Source: Cyclobacteriaceae bacterium
GTDB lineage: Bacteria > Bacteroidota > Bacteroidia > Cytophagales > Cyclobacteriaceae
Length of the DNA: 5,396 nt
NCBI GenBank assembly: GCA_013140395.1
Contig: JABFSY010000525.1
Location: 1-5,396, forward strand
Reading direction: 5' to 3'
In this document: one piece after another, positions 1 through 5,377 of the stretch
Layout of the letters: each line of letters starts with the position of its first letter
Position numbering within the stretch: the stretch's first letter is position 1
Notes under the pieces: generated by a model
What the model was told of the DNA's origin: nothing
Database searches by the model: none
What the model saw: the letters and a program-made list of their open reading frames with translations, nothing else
Position numbers and translations under genes: made by a program

Positions 1-345
1 GACCTCGCCCAAGCTATTCAGACAACTGTAAAAACAGTCACTGATAATTACACGAACTCTCGGTCAATGAACCGCAAGGAAGAATTGGAGCAGAAGTTTG
101 AGAGTTTGAACCGGGAAGTGGTTGAGCAATCTTTGACAGGCATTCGCACAATCTGCGAAAAACTGGTACAAACCAAAGATGGGAACTACAAAACTTACAT
201 TGCGTTGGAGCTTTCTGCTGATGATTTAGTAAAGCAGTACAATGATCGTCTTTCTAAAGATGATCGTTTGAAAATTGATTACGACTACGAGAAATTCAAG
301 GATACCTTCGATAAAGAAATGGAAAAAAGAAAAGGTGGCAATTAA
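1..345 (+). CDS. C-terminal part of an LPP20-like conserved protein (5' end outside window)
   Basis: The reading frame is open from base 1 to the TAA at 343-345 and gives 114 residues, so this is the 3' end of a longer gene. The first in-frame ATG (67) is internal, because the upstream residues 'DLAQAIQTTVKTVTDNY' continue the same helical pattern. The text contains 'REVVEQSLTGIRTICEK', then 'DGNYKTYIALELS', then a charged tail 'DYDYEKFKDTFDKEMEKRK'. This resembles the C-terminal half of Bacteroidota LPP20-family-like (putative lipoprotein) proteins, in which an Ala-rich helix is followed by a small alpha/beta domain. The assignment is from memory of the family. The signal or lipobox region that would show envelope location is not in the window. 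The function is unknown. The gene ends 21 bp before a strong terminator stem, so it is the last gene of its transcript. Confidence 0.75.
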   Translation, partial: DLAQAIQTTVKTVTDNYTNSRSMNRKEELEQKFESLNREVVEQSLTGIRTICEKLVQTKDGNYKTYIALELSADDLVKQYNDRLSKDDRLKIDYDYEKFKDTFDKEMEKRKGGN

Positions 346-366
346 TAGGTAAAATCATCAAGAAAT

Positions 367-403
367 AATCCTGACCGTAAAATGGTCAGGATTTTTTATT
401 TTT
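367..403 (+). terminator. Rho-independent terminator after the LPP20-like gene
   Basis: A perfect 10-bp inverted repeat (arms 367-376 and 384-393, AATCCTGACC / GGTCAGGATT) encloses a 7-nt loop. It is followed on the + strand by a T-rich run (394-403, broken by one A). This is a classical intrinsic terminator for the gene ending at 345. On the minus strand the same stem is followed by a weaker T-rich stretch (TTATTTCTT), so it might also stop leftward transcripts running past pyrE. The U-tract ends only four bases before the next start codon. Confidence 0.9.
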
Positions 404-407
404 AGAT

Positions 408-815
408 ATGGCTGGATATTCGGGTACTCCATTGCAAAAGAAATTGGGCATCAAGGCGGGTATGCAAATATCGGTTCTTCACATTCCTCCATCTTACTGG
501 GATTTGATTTCCCCATTACCTGATGGAATTAAGGTTATTGAGGCACCCAAAAAAGGAACAATTGATTTTGTTCATTTATTCGCCAAAGAGAAGAAGGCAT
601 TTGAAAAGGAATTTGTTCGAAGCCGGGAGCTTTTGAAAAAGGATGGGACGCTCTGGATCTCATGGCCAAAAAAGTCATCGAAAGTGGCCACCGATCTGGA
701 TGAAAACCTGATCCGGGAATTTGGGCTAAAAAATGGGTTGGTCGATGTGAAAGTCTGTGCGGTTGATGAGATTTGGTCTGGGTTGAAGTTCGTTTACCGT
801 TTAAAGGATCGCTAA
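408..815 (+). CDS. DUF3052 domain protein
   Basis: This 135-residue protein of unknown function is recognisable as the DUF3052 family. The start 'MAGYSGTPLQKKLGIK' matches the typical family opening and fixes the ATG at 408. The C-terminal half has the family hallmarks 'LWISWPKKSSKVATDL' (about residues 82-97) and 'LVDVKVCAVDEIWSGLKFV' (about 111-129). There is no signal peptide or membrane segment, so it is probably cytosolic. Length is near the usual size of single-domain members. The middle ('TIDFVHLFAKEKKAFEKEF') fits a Rossmann-like alpha/beta pattern, but I see no catalytic motif. No Shine-Dalgarno sequence is present; the bases before the ATG are the U-tract of the preceding terminator, so where its transcript starts is unclear. 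It ends directly against pyrE on the other strand. Confidence 0.88.
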   Translation: MAGYSGTPLQKKLGIKAGMQISVLHIPPSYWDLISPLPDGIKVIEAPKKGTIDFVHLFAKEKKAFEKEFVRSRELLKKDGTLWISWPKKSSKVATDLDENLIREFGLKNGLVDVKVCAVDEIWSGLKFVYRLKDR

Positions 816-1463
816 CTATTTCCAGTTGGCCGGATCTAGTCGCCAAGATTTCACATAGATTAACTGGTTCTCATCCAGGTATTTCCTCTCGAGCGCTTCC
901 TGCAGCAAGTGGTTAAAGTCGCTCAGACAAATGAGTCGCACTTTTTCTTCTTCAAAGTTCTTTTCACTTTGCTCAAAGCCATAGGTGAAAATGGCCACCA
1001 TTCCAATTACATCAAATCCAGCATCCCTCATTGCTTGGGCGGCTTTTAGCGAACTACCGCCTGTAGATATCAAATCCTCTACCAATACCACTTTTTGGTT
1101 GACCTCAATTTTACCCTCAATTAGATTCCCCATGCCATGCTCCTTTGGCTTAGGCCTTACATAAACAAATGGCAGACCCAATTCTTCCGAAACTAGCGCT
1201 CCCTGTGGGATACCCGCAGTCGCAACACCTGCGATGCACTCCACCTCAGGAAAATTTTCGCGAATGGCCATTGCTAACGCATTTTTGATAAACGACCGGA
1301 TAGGAGGATAGGAGAGAGCCAGTCGATTGTCGCAATAAACCGGAGATTTCCAACCCGAACTCCACGTAAAAGGTTTTTGATGGTTTAACTTAATCGCACC
1401 AATATCTAGTAACTTTGCTGCTACTTCTCTGGCTGTTTTGTGTAGTATCTTTATTCTGTTCAT
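816..1463 (-). CDS. pyrE: Orotate phosphoribosyltransferase
   Basis: PyrE (215 aa, normal family length) transfers the phosphoribosyl group of PRPP to orotate, giving orotidine 5'-phosphate, the penultimate step of de novo UMP synthesis in the cytosol. The PRPP-binding signature 'VVLVEDLISTGGSS' is at about residues 125-138. The flexible catalytic loop 'YVRPKPKEHGMGNLIEG' is at about 101-117, with the expected Lys (105, 107) and His (109). 'FTWSSGWKSPVYCDNR' (32-47) and 'GVATAGIPQGALVSEELG' (79-96) form the orotate/phosphate-binding region. The ATG at 1463-1461 gives a complete N-terminus. The gene is monocistronic in this window: it diverges from a Nudix gene upstream and its stop codon abuts that of the DUF3052 gene with no spacer. 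pyrE next to this kind of Nudix gene is an arrangement I recall from Bacteroidota. Confidence 0.97.
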   Translation of the reverse strand: MNRIKILHKTAREVAAKLLDIGAIKLNHQKPFTWSSGWKSPVYCDNRLALSYPPIRSFIKNALAMAIRENFPEVECIAGVATAGIPQGALVSEELGLPFVYVRPKPKEHGMGNLIEGKIEVNQKVVLVEDLISTGGSSLKAAQAMRDAGFDVIGMVAIFTYGFEQSEKNFEEEKVRLICLSDFNHLLQEALERKYLDENQLIYVKSWRLDPANWK

Positions 1464-1470
1464 GAGGCAA

Positions 1471-1502
1471 GCAATTTATGACGAATCAGGCAACTGCCCA
1501 AA
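1471..1502 (-). promoter_or_regulatory. Candidate pyrE promoter, Bacteroidota type
   Basis: On the minus strand a TTTG (1502-1499) is followed after 20 nt by TAAATTGC (1478-1471), a partial match to the Bacteroidota -33 TTTG / -7 TAnnTTTG pattern. The -7 element matches only four of the six defined bases. It lies 7 bp from the pyrE ATG, which would give an almost leaderless mRNA. The -33 element sits inside a small GCCC-AAAA-GGGC inverted repeat (1496-1507). This is a weak prediction. Confidence 0.28.
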
Positions 1503-1528
1503 AGGGCGAGCATTTATTGAAAGGCGTG

Positions 1529-1556
1529 TTGGTGGATTGAGAATAATTTATGTTTT
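1529..1556 (+). promoter_or_regulatory. Candidate promoter for the Nudix gene
   Basis: TTG (1529-1531), a 17-nt spacer and TATGTTTT (1549-1556) match the Bacteroidota TTG / TAnnTTTG pattern, with five of six defined bases in the -7 element. A start around 1563 would leave a leader of about 25 nt before the ATG at 1588. The region between pyrE and this gene must hold divergent promoters for both, since neither has an upstream gene on its strand nearby. The spacing is at the short end of the known range, so confidence is limited. Confidence 0.35.
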
Positions 1557-1587
1557 TGCAACTTCTTAAGAAAGTAGATCAGCCCCT

Positions 1588-2265
1588 ATGAACCTGTTCG
1601 TCAACGATATTCCTGTTCGAATCTTACTTCCTCAAGAAAGACCTGAAGCTGGTCATTTTAATGTGGAGATCAATGCTTCCATGGAACCGATCAATAAAGC
1701 CAAACTTCTACACCATGTCTGGCTAAATCAGGCAAGTGTGCAGGACATGGATTTGGTTTTTGATCTGATTAACTCTAAAGTTCCCATAAATCTATTGTCA
1801 CTCACCGTTAGCATCACAGACTACGAGGCGTTCAAGCAATATCTAAAAGGGAAATACAAAGTCATCAAAGCCGCTGGTGGATTGATCAAAAAGAAAGATA
1901 AGTTCTTGATGATTTATCGTATGAAAAAGTGGGATTTGCCGAAGGGGAAAAGAGAAAGTGGTGAGCGATCTGCAGAAACCGCAGTACGCGAGGTAGAAGA
2001 AGAGTGCAATGTCCGGGTAAAGCTGGGCAAGAAAATATGTACGACCTGGCATACTTACACCATGAATAAAAACAGTATGCTCAAAAAGACCAAGTGGTAC
2101 GAGATGGCGTTGGTTGATGACTCAAACAGCAGACCAAGCATAGAGGAAGATATTGAGGAACTTCGTTGGATGACTCAAAAAGAAGTGTATCATGCATTAG
2201 AGAACTCGTATAAGTCGATACGGTTTGTATTTGAAGAGTACTACAAGAAGGAGACAGTTGGCTAG
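1588..2265 (+). CDS. Nudix hydrolase with N-terminal extension (Bacteroidota pyrE-adjacent type)
   Basis: This 225-residue protein has an N-terminal region of about 90 residues followed by a Nudix fold. The Nudix box is at residues 120-142, G-x5-E-x7-REVEEECNV: Gly120, Glu126, Arg134, Glu135, Glu138 and Glu139 are in place, so the Mg-binding and catalytic acids are intact. The usual late Gly of the box is Asn141. Just before it, 'YRMKKWDLPKGK' is the typical substrate-side strand. The opening 'MNLFVNDIPVRI' matches the NDIP-type N-terminus of the Nudix proteins that sit beside pyrE in many Bacteroidota, which supports the ATG at 1588. Nudix enzymes cleave nucleoside diphosphates linked to another moiety; the substrate cannot be read from the sequence. 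No signal peptide is seen, so it is probably cytosolic. It diverges from pyrE, and its stop codon overlaps that of coaD by four bases. Confidence 0.92.
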   Translation: MNLFVNDIPVRILLPQERPEAGHFNVEINASMEPINKAKLLHHVWLNQASVQDMDLVFDLINSKVPINLLSLTVSITDYEAFKQYLKGKYKVIKAAGGLIKKKDKFLMIYRMKKWDLPKGKRESGERSAETAVREVEEECNVRVKLGKKICTTWHTYTMNKNSMLKKTKWYEMALVDDSNSRPSIEEDIEELRWMTQKEVYHALENSYKSIRFVFEEYYKKETVG

Positions 2266-2720
2266 GATAGCTTGTAGGGAAGAAATTCGGATATATCTCC
2301 TTGGTATTTATGGACTTCGCGAATAATTGATGAATTGATGGCCGCTAGGCCAGGAGACGTGATAAGGAAAACGGATTCTAAATCACCATTCAAATATCGG
2401 TTGACTTGAGAAATGCTGTTTTCGTACTCAAAATCAGTTGTGTTTCGCAACCCCCGAAGCAAGTAGTTTGCTCCATTCTTCTTAGCAAACTCAGCTGTCA
2501 ACTCAGAATAAGTTTGAACTGAAATAGCGGGATTGTCTTTAAAGGTGTCGTTGATTTTATCAATCATAAAATCAATGGGAAAATACCGCTGTGTTTTTCC
2601 GCTGTTGTAGCCAACAGCAATAATAATCTTGTCGAACAGCGCTAGGCCTCTTAACACAATATCTTCGTGCCCTCTTGTAAAAGGATCAAATGATCCGGGG
2701 AATAAAGCGATCCTTTCCAT
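2262..2720 (-). CDS. coaD: Phosphopantetheine adenylyltransferase
   Basis: CoaD (PPAT, 152 aa, normal length) transfers AMP from ATP to 4'-phosphopantetheine, giving dephospho-CoA, the penultimate and often rate-controlling step of coenzyme A synthesis. The nucleotidyltransferase motif 'GSFDPFTRGHEDIV' is at residues 9-22, with the TxGH signature ending at His18. 'LLRGLRNTTDFEYE' (87-100) supplies the conserved Arg of the phosphopantetheine site. 'INSSIIREV' (128-136) is the ISSSxxR-like ATP-binding motif with Asn in place of the first Ser. The ATG at 2720-2718 starts directly at the family's N-terminus and lies one base after the stop of the DUF3822 gene, so it is probably translated from the same message. 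Its stop shares a CTAG with the convergent Nudix gene. Confidence 0.97.
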   Translation of the reverse strand: MERIALFPGSFDPFTRGHEDIVLRGLALFDKIIIAVGYNSGKTQRYFPIDFMIDKINDTFKDNPAISVQTYSELTAEFAKKNGANYLLRGLRNTTDFEYENSISQVNRYLNGDLESVFLITSPGLAAINSSIIREVHKYQGDISEFLPYKLS

Positions 2721-2721
2721 A

Positions 2722-3612
2722 TCACGCGATTAACAAATCAAGCGAATAAAGGTCAAAGAAATGATGCTCTTGCACCTCGTCAAACATATAGCCAAAACCC
2801 AAATTTTCTGGTCGGGAGCCAAAGTTGACATTCCGCACATACTTAACGAACTCAGTGTAATGCGGTGACTTTTTTCCAATATAACCCCAGAGCAAAACCT
2901 CGCTGGTTTGCTGGTCCATTTTTAACCCATTCATCACCAGCATAATGTACTTTACATAATCTGAAAACTGGGTGATTGAAAACTGATTGTAATAGACAAG
3001 TTTCCCTTTTTGTGCGGAAAGAATATGCAGCTTGAATCGATCAACATAAAGGTAAATCGGCTCGTGGGAGACATTTGTAGAATAGGTAGAAATACCTTCG
3101 ATCAATGCCGCAGATTGGTGGAAGAAATTCAGTTTCGTGTTTTGATAGACCCCGCACAGCCACTGGTGTAAATCCCTCTGAATAGAAAACACGGTTATGA
3201 TATCCTGCGTAGTATTCTGGCAGTGAAGAATAGTTTCCACTGTAGAATCGACACGTGCGTTGAAATTCAAGTAATCAACGGCCTTGTCTGTTTGGAACAA
3301 AGCAGCGGGTACCTGAACGAATTTATTATTTTTTATAGAGATTTTCACCTCCATCCAAAACCCGGCCTGAAGAATCGAGTGTTCTTCAAATAGTGTTTTC
3401 ACCAGTTGCATCAGCTCCTGATGGGTATGGAGATCCGTCAGAACGTAGTCTTCAAAAAAAAGTAGCCGTTGATCGCTAGCTGCGACTACGGCTACTTGAA
3501 AATCTCTGACACCTAGTTGAATCAAGAGGCGATATTGATGAAGACTCTCCTCATCAAACCGATCATCTTTGATCTTTTTAATTAATTTATACCGAGCTAA
3601 TGGGGGTTGCAA
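2722..3612 (-). CDS. DUF3822 family protein, TTG start
   Basis: This 296-residue protein belongs to the DUF3822 family of Bacteroidota. Family-like segments are the opening 'RYKLIKKIKDDRFDEESLHQY' (minus its first residue in most members), 'NNKFVQVPAALF' (95-106), and the C-terminal 'LLWGYIGKKSPHYTEFVKYV' (240-259) plus 'HHFFDLYSLDLLI' (283-295). There is no signal peptide or membrane helix, so it is probably cytosolic. I recall a structural-genomics structure of a Bacteroides member described as an actin-like ATPase fold; the cellular role is unknown. TTG at 3612-3610 is the only usual start codon available: the upstream gene's TAA (3624-3622) is in frame just four codons before it, and no ATG or GTG occurs until about residue 68, inside the conserved part. 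It follows the membrane protein gene by 9 bp and precedes coaD by 1 bp, so translational coupling in one operon is likely. Confidence 0.9.
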   Translation of the reverse strand: MQPPLARYKLIKKIKDDRFDEESLHQYRLLIQLGVRDFQVAVVAASDQRLLFFEDYVLTDLHTHQELMQLVKTLFEEHSILQAGFWMEVKISIKNNKFVQVPAALFQTDKAVDYLNFNARVDSTVETILHCQNTTQDIITVFSIQRDLHQWLCGVYQNTKLNFFHQSAALIEGISTYSTNVSHEPIYLYVDRFKLHILSAQKGKLVYYNQFSITQFSDYVKYIMLVMNGLKMDQQTSEVLLWGYIGKKSPHYTEFVKYVRNVNFGSRPENLGFGYMFDEVQEHHFFDLYSLDLLIA

Positions 3613-3621
3613 GGAAAGGAA

Positions 3622-4437
3622 TTATTGCGATTCCCAATTGCCTGAAGTAGTTACATCAAACTTAGACCCAAAATGTAATGGCTTCCTACCTTTGGCTTCG
3701 TTACTTTCTTTACGCATGGGGTTAACTGGTTTAGGATCACGCACCTCAATCACCTGCACCATCACACCATTTTTATCCACTTTGCCAATGAAGATGTTAA
3801 ACTTTTGGCCATCCAAACCCGGAACTTCACCAATTTTTTTGAGGTCCACGTTGGGTTCAAATGCATAATCCCAATAGTTAACAAGCAGTTCCCCTTTTTT
3901 TACTTCGGTGCCGGTGGCCACTGAAGCTAAAGCCGTGATTACGCCCTGTTCTTGAAAAGGAACCTCTTGCATTTTATCTCCAACCTTGAGGGTGTATGCC
4001 TTTTGATTTTTAATGACACGGTCGCCATTTTTTACTTTATACCCCATGAAAACCCCATTGTCTGAGGCATTCATTGTAAAATTTTTCTTGAAAATTCTTT
4101 CTTTAGCAGGAGTGTAGCCCAACGTATCGAAAAAGACCTTCACTATCTCCTGGCCATAGCCGACTTGAGTGATTTCTTCTCGCCTTTGAATGTTAGGTAC
4201 TTTACCATTTTCAATAAAGTTGCTAAGTGAATCCCAATTGGCGGTGTAACGTTTATTTACTTCTTGAAAAACGATTTCCGCTTCTCTTATAAGCTTTAAT
4301 CTGGCAATTACGGCATTTTCAGTATTCTGTATCGCTTCTCTATCTTCAATGGTGCCCTGCACACCTCTATAAAGTCGAAAAGCGAGAAACAAGCTGGCGG
4401 CAACTAATACAATAGTGAGGATTCTATTAATATTCAT
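3622..4437 (-). CDS. Single-pass membrane protein of unknown function, pilin-like N-terminal half
   Basis: This 271-residue protein starts at the ATG 4437-4435. A hydrophobic segment at about residues 5-20 ('RILTIVLVAASLFLAF') is followed by 'RLYR', consistent with one membrane anchor and the bulk outside the cytoplasm. Next comes a long helix (about 28-62) and 'RLKLIREAEIVFQEVNKRYT', then 'NWDSLSNFIENGKVP', which resembles the helix and 'ANGKYT..DSLI.F' layout of pseudopilin-like proteins. A middle segment 'QGVITALASVATGTEVKKGELLVN' (164-187) has the turn pattern of lipoyl/biotinyl-like beta folds. The C-terminus has 'MVQVIEVRDPKPVNPMRKES' and ends polar. I recall close relatives from Cytophagales, annotated as hypothetical. 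A longer version from TTG 4461 is possible, but that codon lies inside a good -7 element. It leads the DUF3822-coaD genes, with a 9-bp gap to the next one. The function is unknown. Confidence 0.82.
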   Translation of the reverse strand: MNINRILTIVLVAASLFLAFRLYRGVQGTIEDREAIQNTENAVIARLKLIREAEIVFQEVNKRYTANWDSLSNFIENGKVPNIQRREEITQVGYGQEIVKVFFDTLGYTPAKERIFKKNFTMNASDNGVFMGYKVKNGDRVIKNQKAYTLKVGDKMQEVPFQEQGVITALASVATGTEVKKGELLVNYWDYAFEPNVDLKKIGEVPGLDGQKFNIFIGKVDKNGVMVQVIEVRDPKPVNPMRKESNEAKGRKPLHFGSKFDVTTSGNWESQ

Positions 4438-4458
4438 GAGGTTAACAGGTTTAGCTTG

Positions 4459-4490
4459 CAATTATAGATATTTTCTGTGGTTAAAAGCAA
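4459..4490 (-). promoter_or_regulatory. Candidate promoter for the membrane protein-DUF3822-coaD genes
   Basis: On the minus strand TTG (4490-4488), a 21-nt spacer and TATAATTG (4466-4459) match the Bacteroidota TTG / TAnnTTTG promoter, with five of six defined bases in the -7 element. Transcription would begin around 4453, leaving a leader of about 15 nt before the ATG at 4437. The 57-bp gap after the Nudix gene is the largest in the leftward cluster, which fits a promoter here. The element covers the alternative TTG start at 4461, which argues against that start. Confidence 0.45.
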
Positions 4491-4494
4491 CCAA

Positions 4495-4968
4495 TTACAA
4501 CTTAAAATAGCCTCTAAGCGCTATGATTTCGTCAATTTTCTCCGTTTTGTTGAATATACCATGGAGATGGGCCTTGTTGATTTTACTAAGGTCAGCCTGC
4601 GCCATGAAAGCAACGTTCTGAATTATCTGATTTCTTCCCGATTCGGGGTCTGTTCCGACTCTCAAATTCCCTTCTTTTTCGTTTACAATAAAAAATAGCT
4701 CAATCGCGTGAAGTGGCACACTGATAAACTCGCAGGTGAACAAAAAGTCACCAACTTCTACGGTTAATCCGGTTTCTTCCAGAAATTCTCGCGTCAGACA
4801 TTCCTTAGCCGTTTCTCCGAACTGCATGCCACCGCCTGGAAAAGACCAAAAATCGCCTTCAACCAACCCTCGGTGATTGACCAAAAGCAGTTGGTCATTT
4901 CTAATGCAAATTCCGCAAACCCTGACTCGAAGTAGATTTCCGTACAATTCCAAAACCGATTTGTCCAT
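4495..4968 (-). CDS. Nudix hydrolase (second, small)
   Basis: This 157-residue cytosolic protein is a compact single-domain Nudix hydrolase. The Nudix box at residues 46-68 is complete, G-x5-E-x7-REFLEETGL: Gly46, Glu52, Arg60, Glu61, Glu64, Glu65 and Gly67. It is preceded by 'FWSFPGGGMQFGE', typical of ADP-ribose- or nucleotide-type Nudix enzymes. The strand 'VCGICIRNDQLLLVNHRGL' (17-35) is the usual N-terminal substrate strand. The substrate cannot be named: Nudix families with this general form act on ADP-ribose, (d)NTPs or nucleotide sugars. The ATG at 4968-4966 leaves a 19-bp gap to the upstream DUF423 gene, so the two are probably co-transcribed. It shares only the Nudix core with the protein at 1588-2265, so it is not a recent duplicate. 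Confidence 0.93.
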   Translation of the reverse strand: MDKSVLELYGNLLRVRVCGICIRNDQLLLVNHRGLVEGDFWSFPGGGMQFGETAKECLTREFLEETGLTVEVGDFLFTCEFISVPLHAIELFFIVNEKEGNLRVGTDPESGRNQIIQNVAFMAQADLSKINKAHLHGIFNKTEKIDEIIALRGYFKL

Positions 4969-4987
4969 TTTTTGAAGCCAACTAAAA

Positions 4988-5377
4988 TTAGAGTGCCTTC
5001 GGATTTCGCACCACAGAAAACAATAAAAACCCCCAGCCGGTCAGAAGAAAAATGCCGCCAATGGGAGTGATTAGCGCGACCTTATTTGTGTTTAGCAGGG
5101 CCATCACATACAAACTTCCACTAAATAACATTGTGCCGGTGAAGACAAATGCAGCACTTACCTTTATGCTACTGCCTTTCACTTGGTTCATTAGCACACC
5201 AATGGCCAGCATTGTTAAAGCATGAAAGAAATGATACCGGGTTGCTAGTTCGTAGGTATCCACGCGGTTATGTTCGACTAGAAGCGATTTAAAAGCATGT
5301 GATCCAAACGCACCCAGCGCTACAGCAAGTCCACCAAGAAGCGAACCGAAGATCAATGTTTGTCTTTGTGAAAGCAT
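4988..5377 (-). CDS. DUF423 family small membrane protein (YgdD/TMEM256-like)
   Basis: This 129-residue integral inner-membrane protein has four predicted helices at about residues 7-25, 50-65, 71-94 and 99-122. Family marks are 'GAFGSHAFK' (22-30) after the first helix, 'YHFFHALTMLAIG' (48-60), 'LFSGSLYVMAL' (84-94) and 'ITPIGGIFLLTGW' (103-115). These are characteristic of DUF423, the family of E. coli YgdD and eukaryotic TMEM256. The role is unknown. Length is normal for the family, and the ATG at 5377-5375 starts immediately before the first helix, so the gene is complete. Only 19 bp of upstream sequence are in the window, with no clear promoter, so it may be first in its transcript or continue from a gene beyond the edge. 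The Nudix gene follows after 19 bp. Confidence 0.95.
   Translation of the reverse strand: MLSQRQTLIFGSLLGGLAVALGAFGSHAFKSLLVEHNRVDTYELATRYHFFHALTMLAIGVLMNQVKGSSIKVSAAFVFTGTMLFSGSLYVMALLNTNKVALITPIGGIFLLTGWGFLLFSVVRNPKAL

Noticed and set aside
397..404. TATTTTTA in the terminator U-tract as a -7 promoter element for the DUF3052 gene
   Set aside because: It matches five of six -7 bases, but no TTG lies at the right distance upstream and the start would fall after the ATG.
535..846. 103-residue open frame on the minus strand opposite the DUF3052 gene
   Set aside because: It lies antisense to a well-recognised family member and its composition is unlike a real protein here (rich in Ser, Pro and His); a shadow frame.
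1496..1507. GCCC-AAAA-GGGC inverted repeat in the pyrE-Nudix intergenic region, considered as an operator
   Set aside because: A single 4-bp-arm repeat is too short to distinguish from chance, and no second copy was seen.
1843..2052. 69-residue minus-strand open frame inside the Nudix gene
   Set aside because: It covers the Nudix box region on the opposite strand and shows no recognisable motif.
3569..3868. 99-residue plus-strand open frame across the DUF3822/membrane protein junction
   Set aside because: It is antisense to two supported genes and has no family resemblance.
4478..4493. Inverted repeat TGGTT-AAAAGC-AACCA after the second Nudix gene, considered as a terminator
   Set aside because: Only a 5-bp stem, and on the minus strand it is followed by CAGAAAAT rather than a U-tract; it also overlaps the candidate promoter.
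4477..4698. 73-residue plus-strand open frame opposite the end of the second Nudix gene
   Set aside because: It is antisense to a complete Nudix hydrolase; no motif or promoter supports it.
1588..4968. Two Nudix genes as a recent duplication or a paired system
   Set aside because: They differ in length, N-terminal region and Nudix box details, lie on opposite strands in different transcripts, and share only the general fold.
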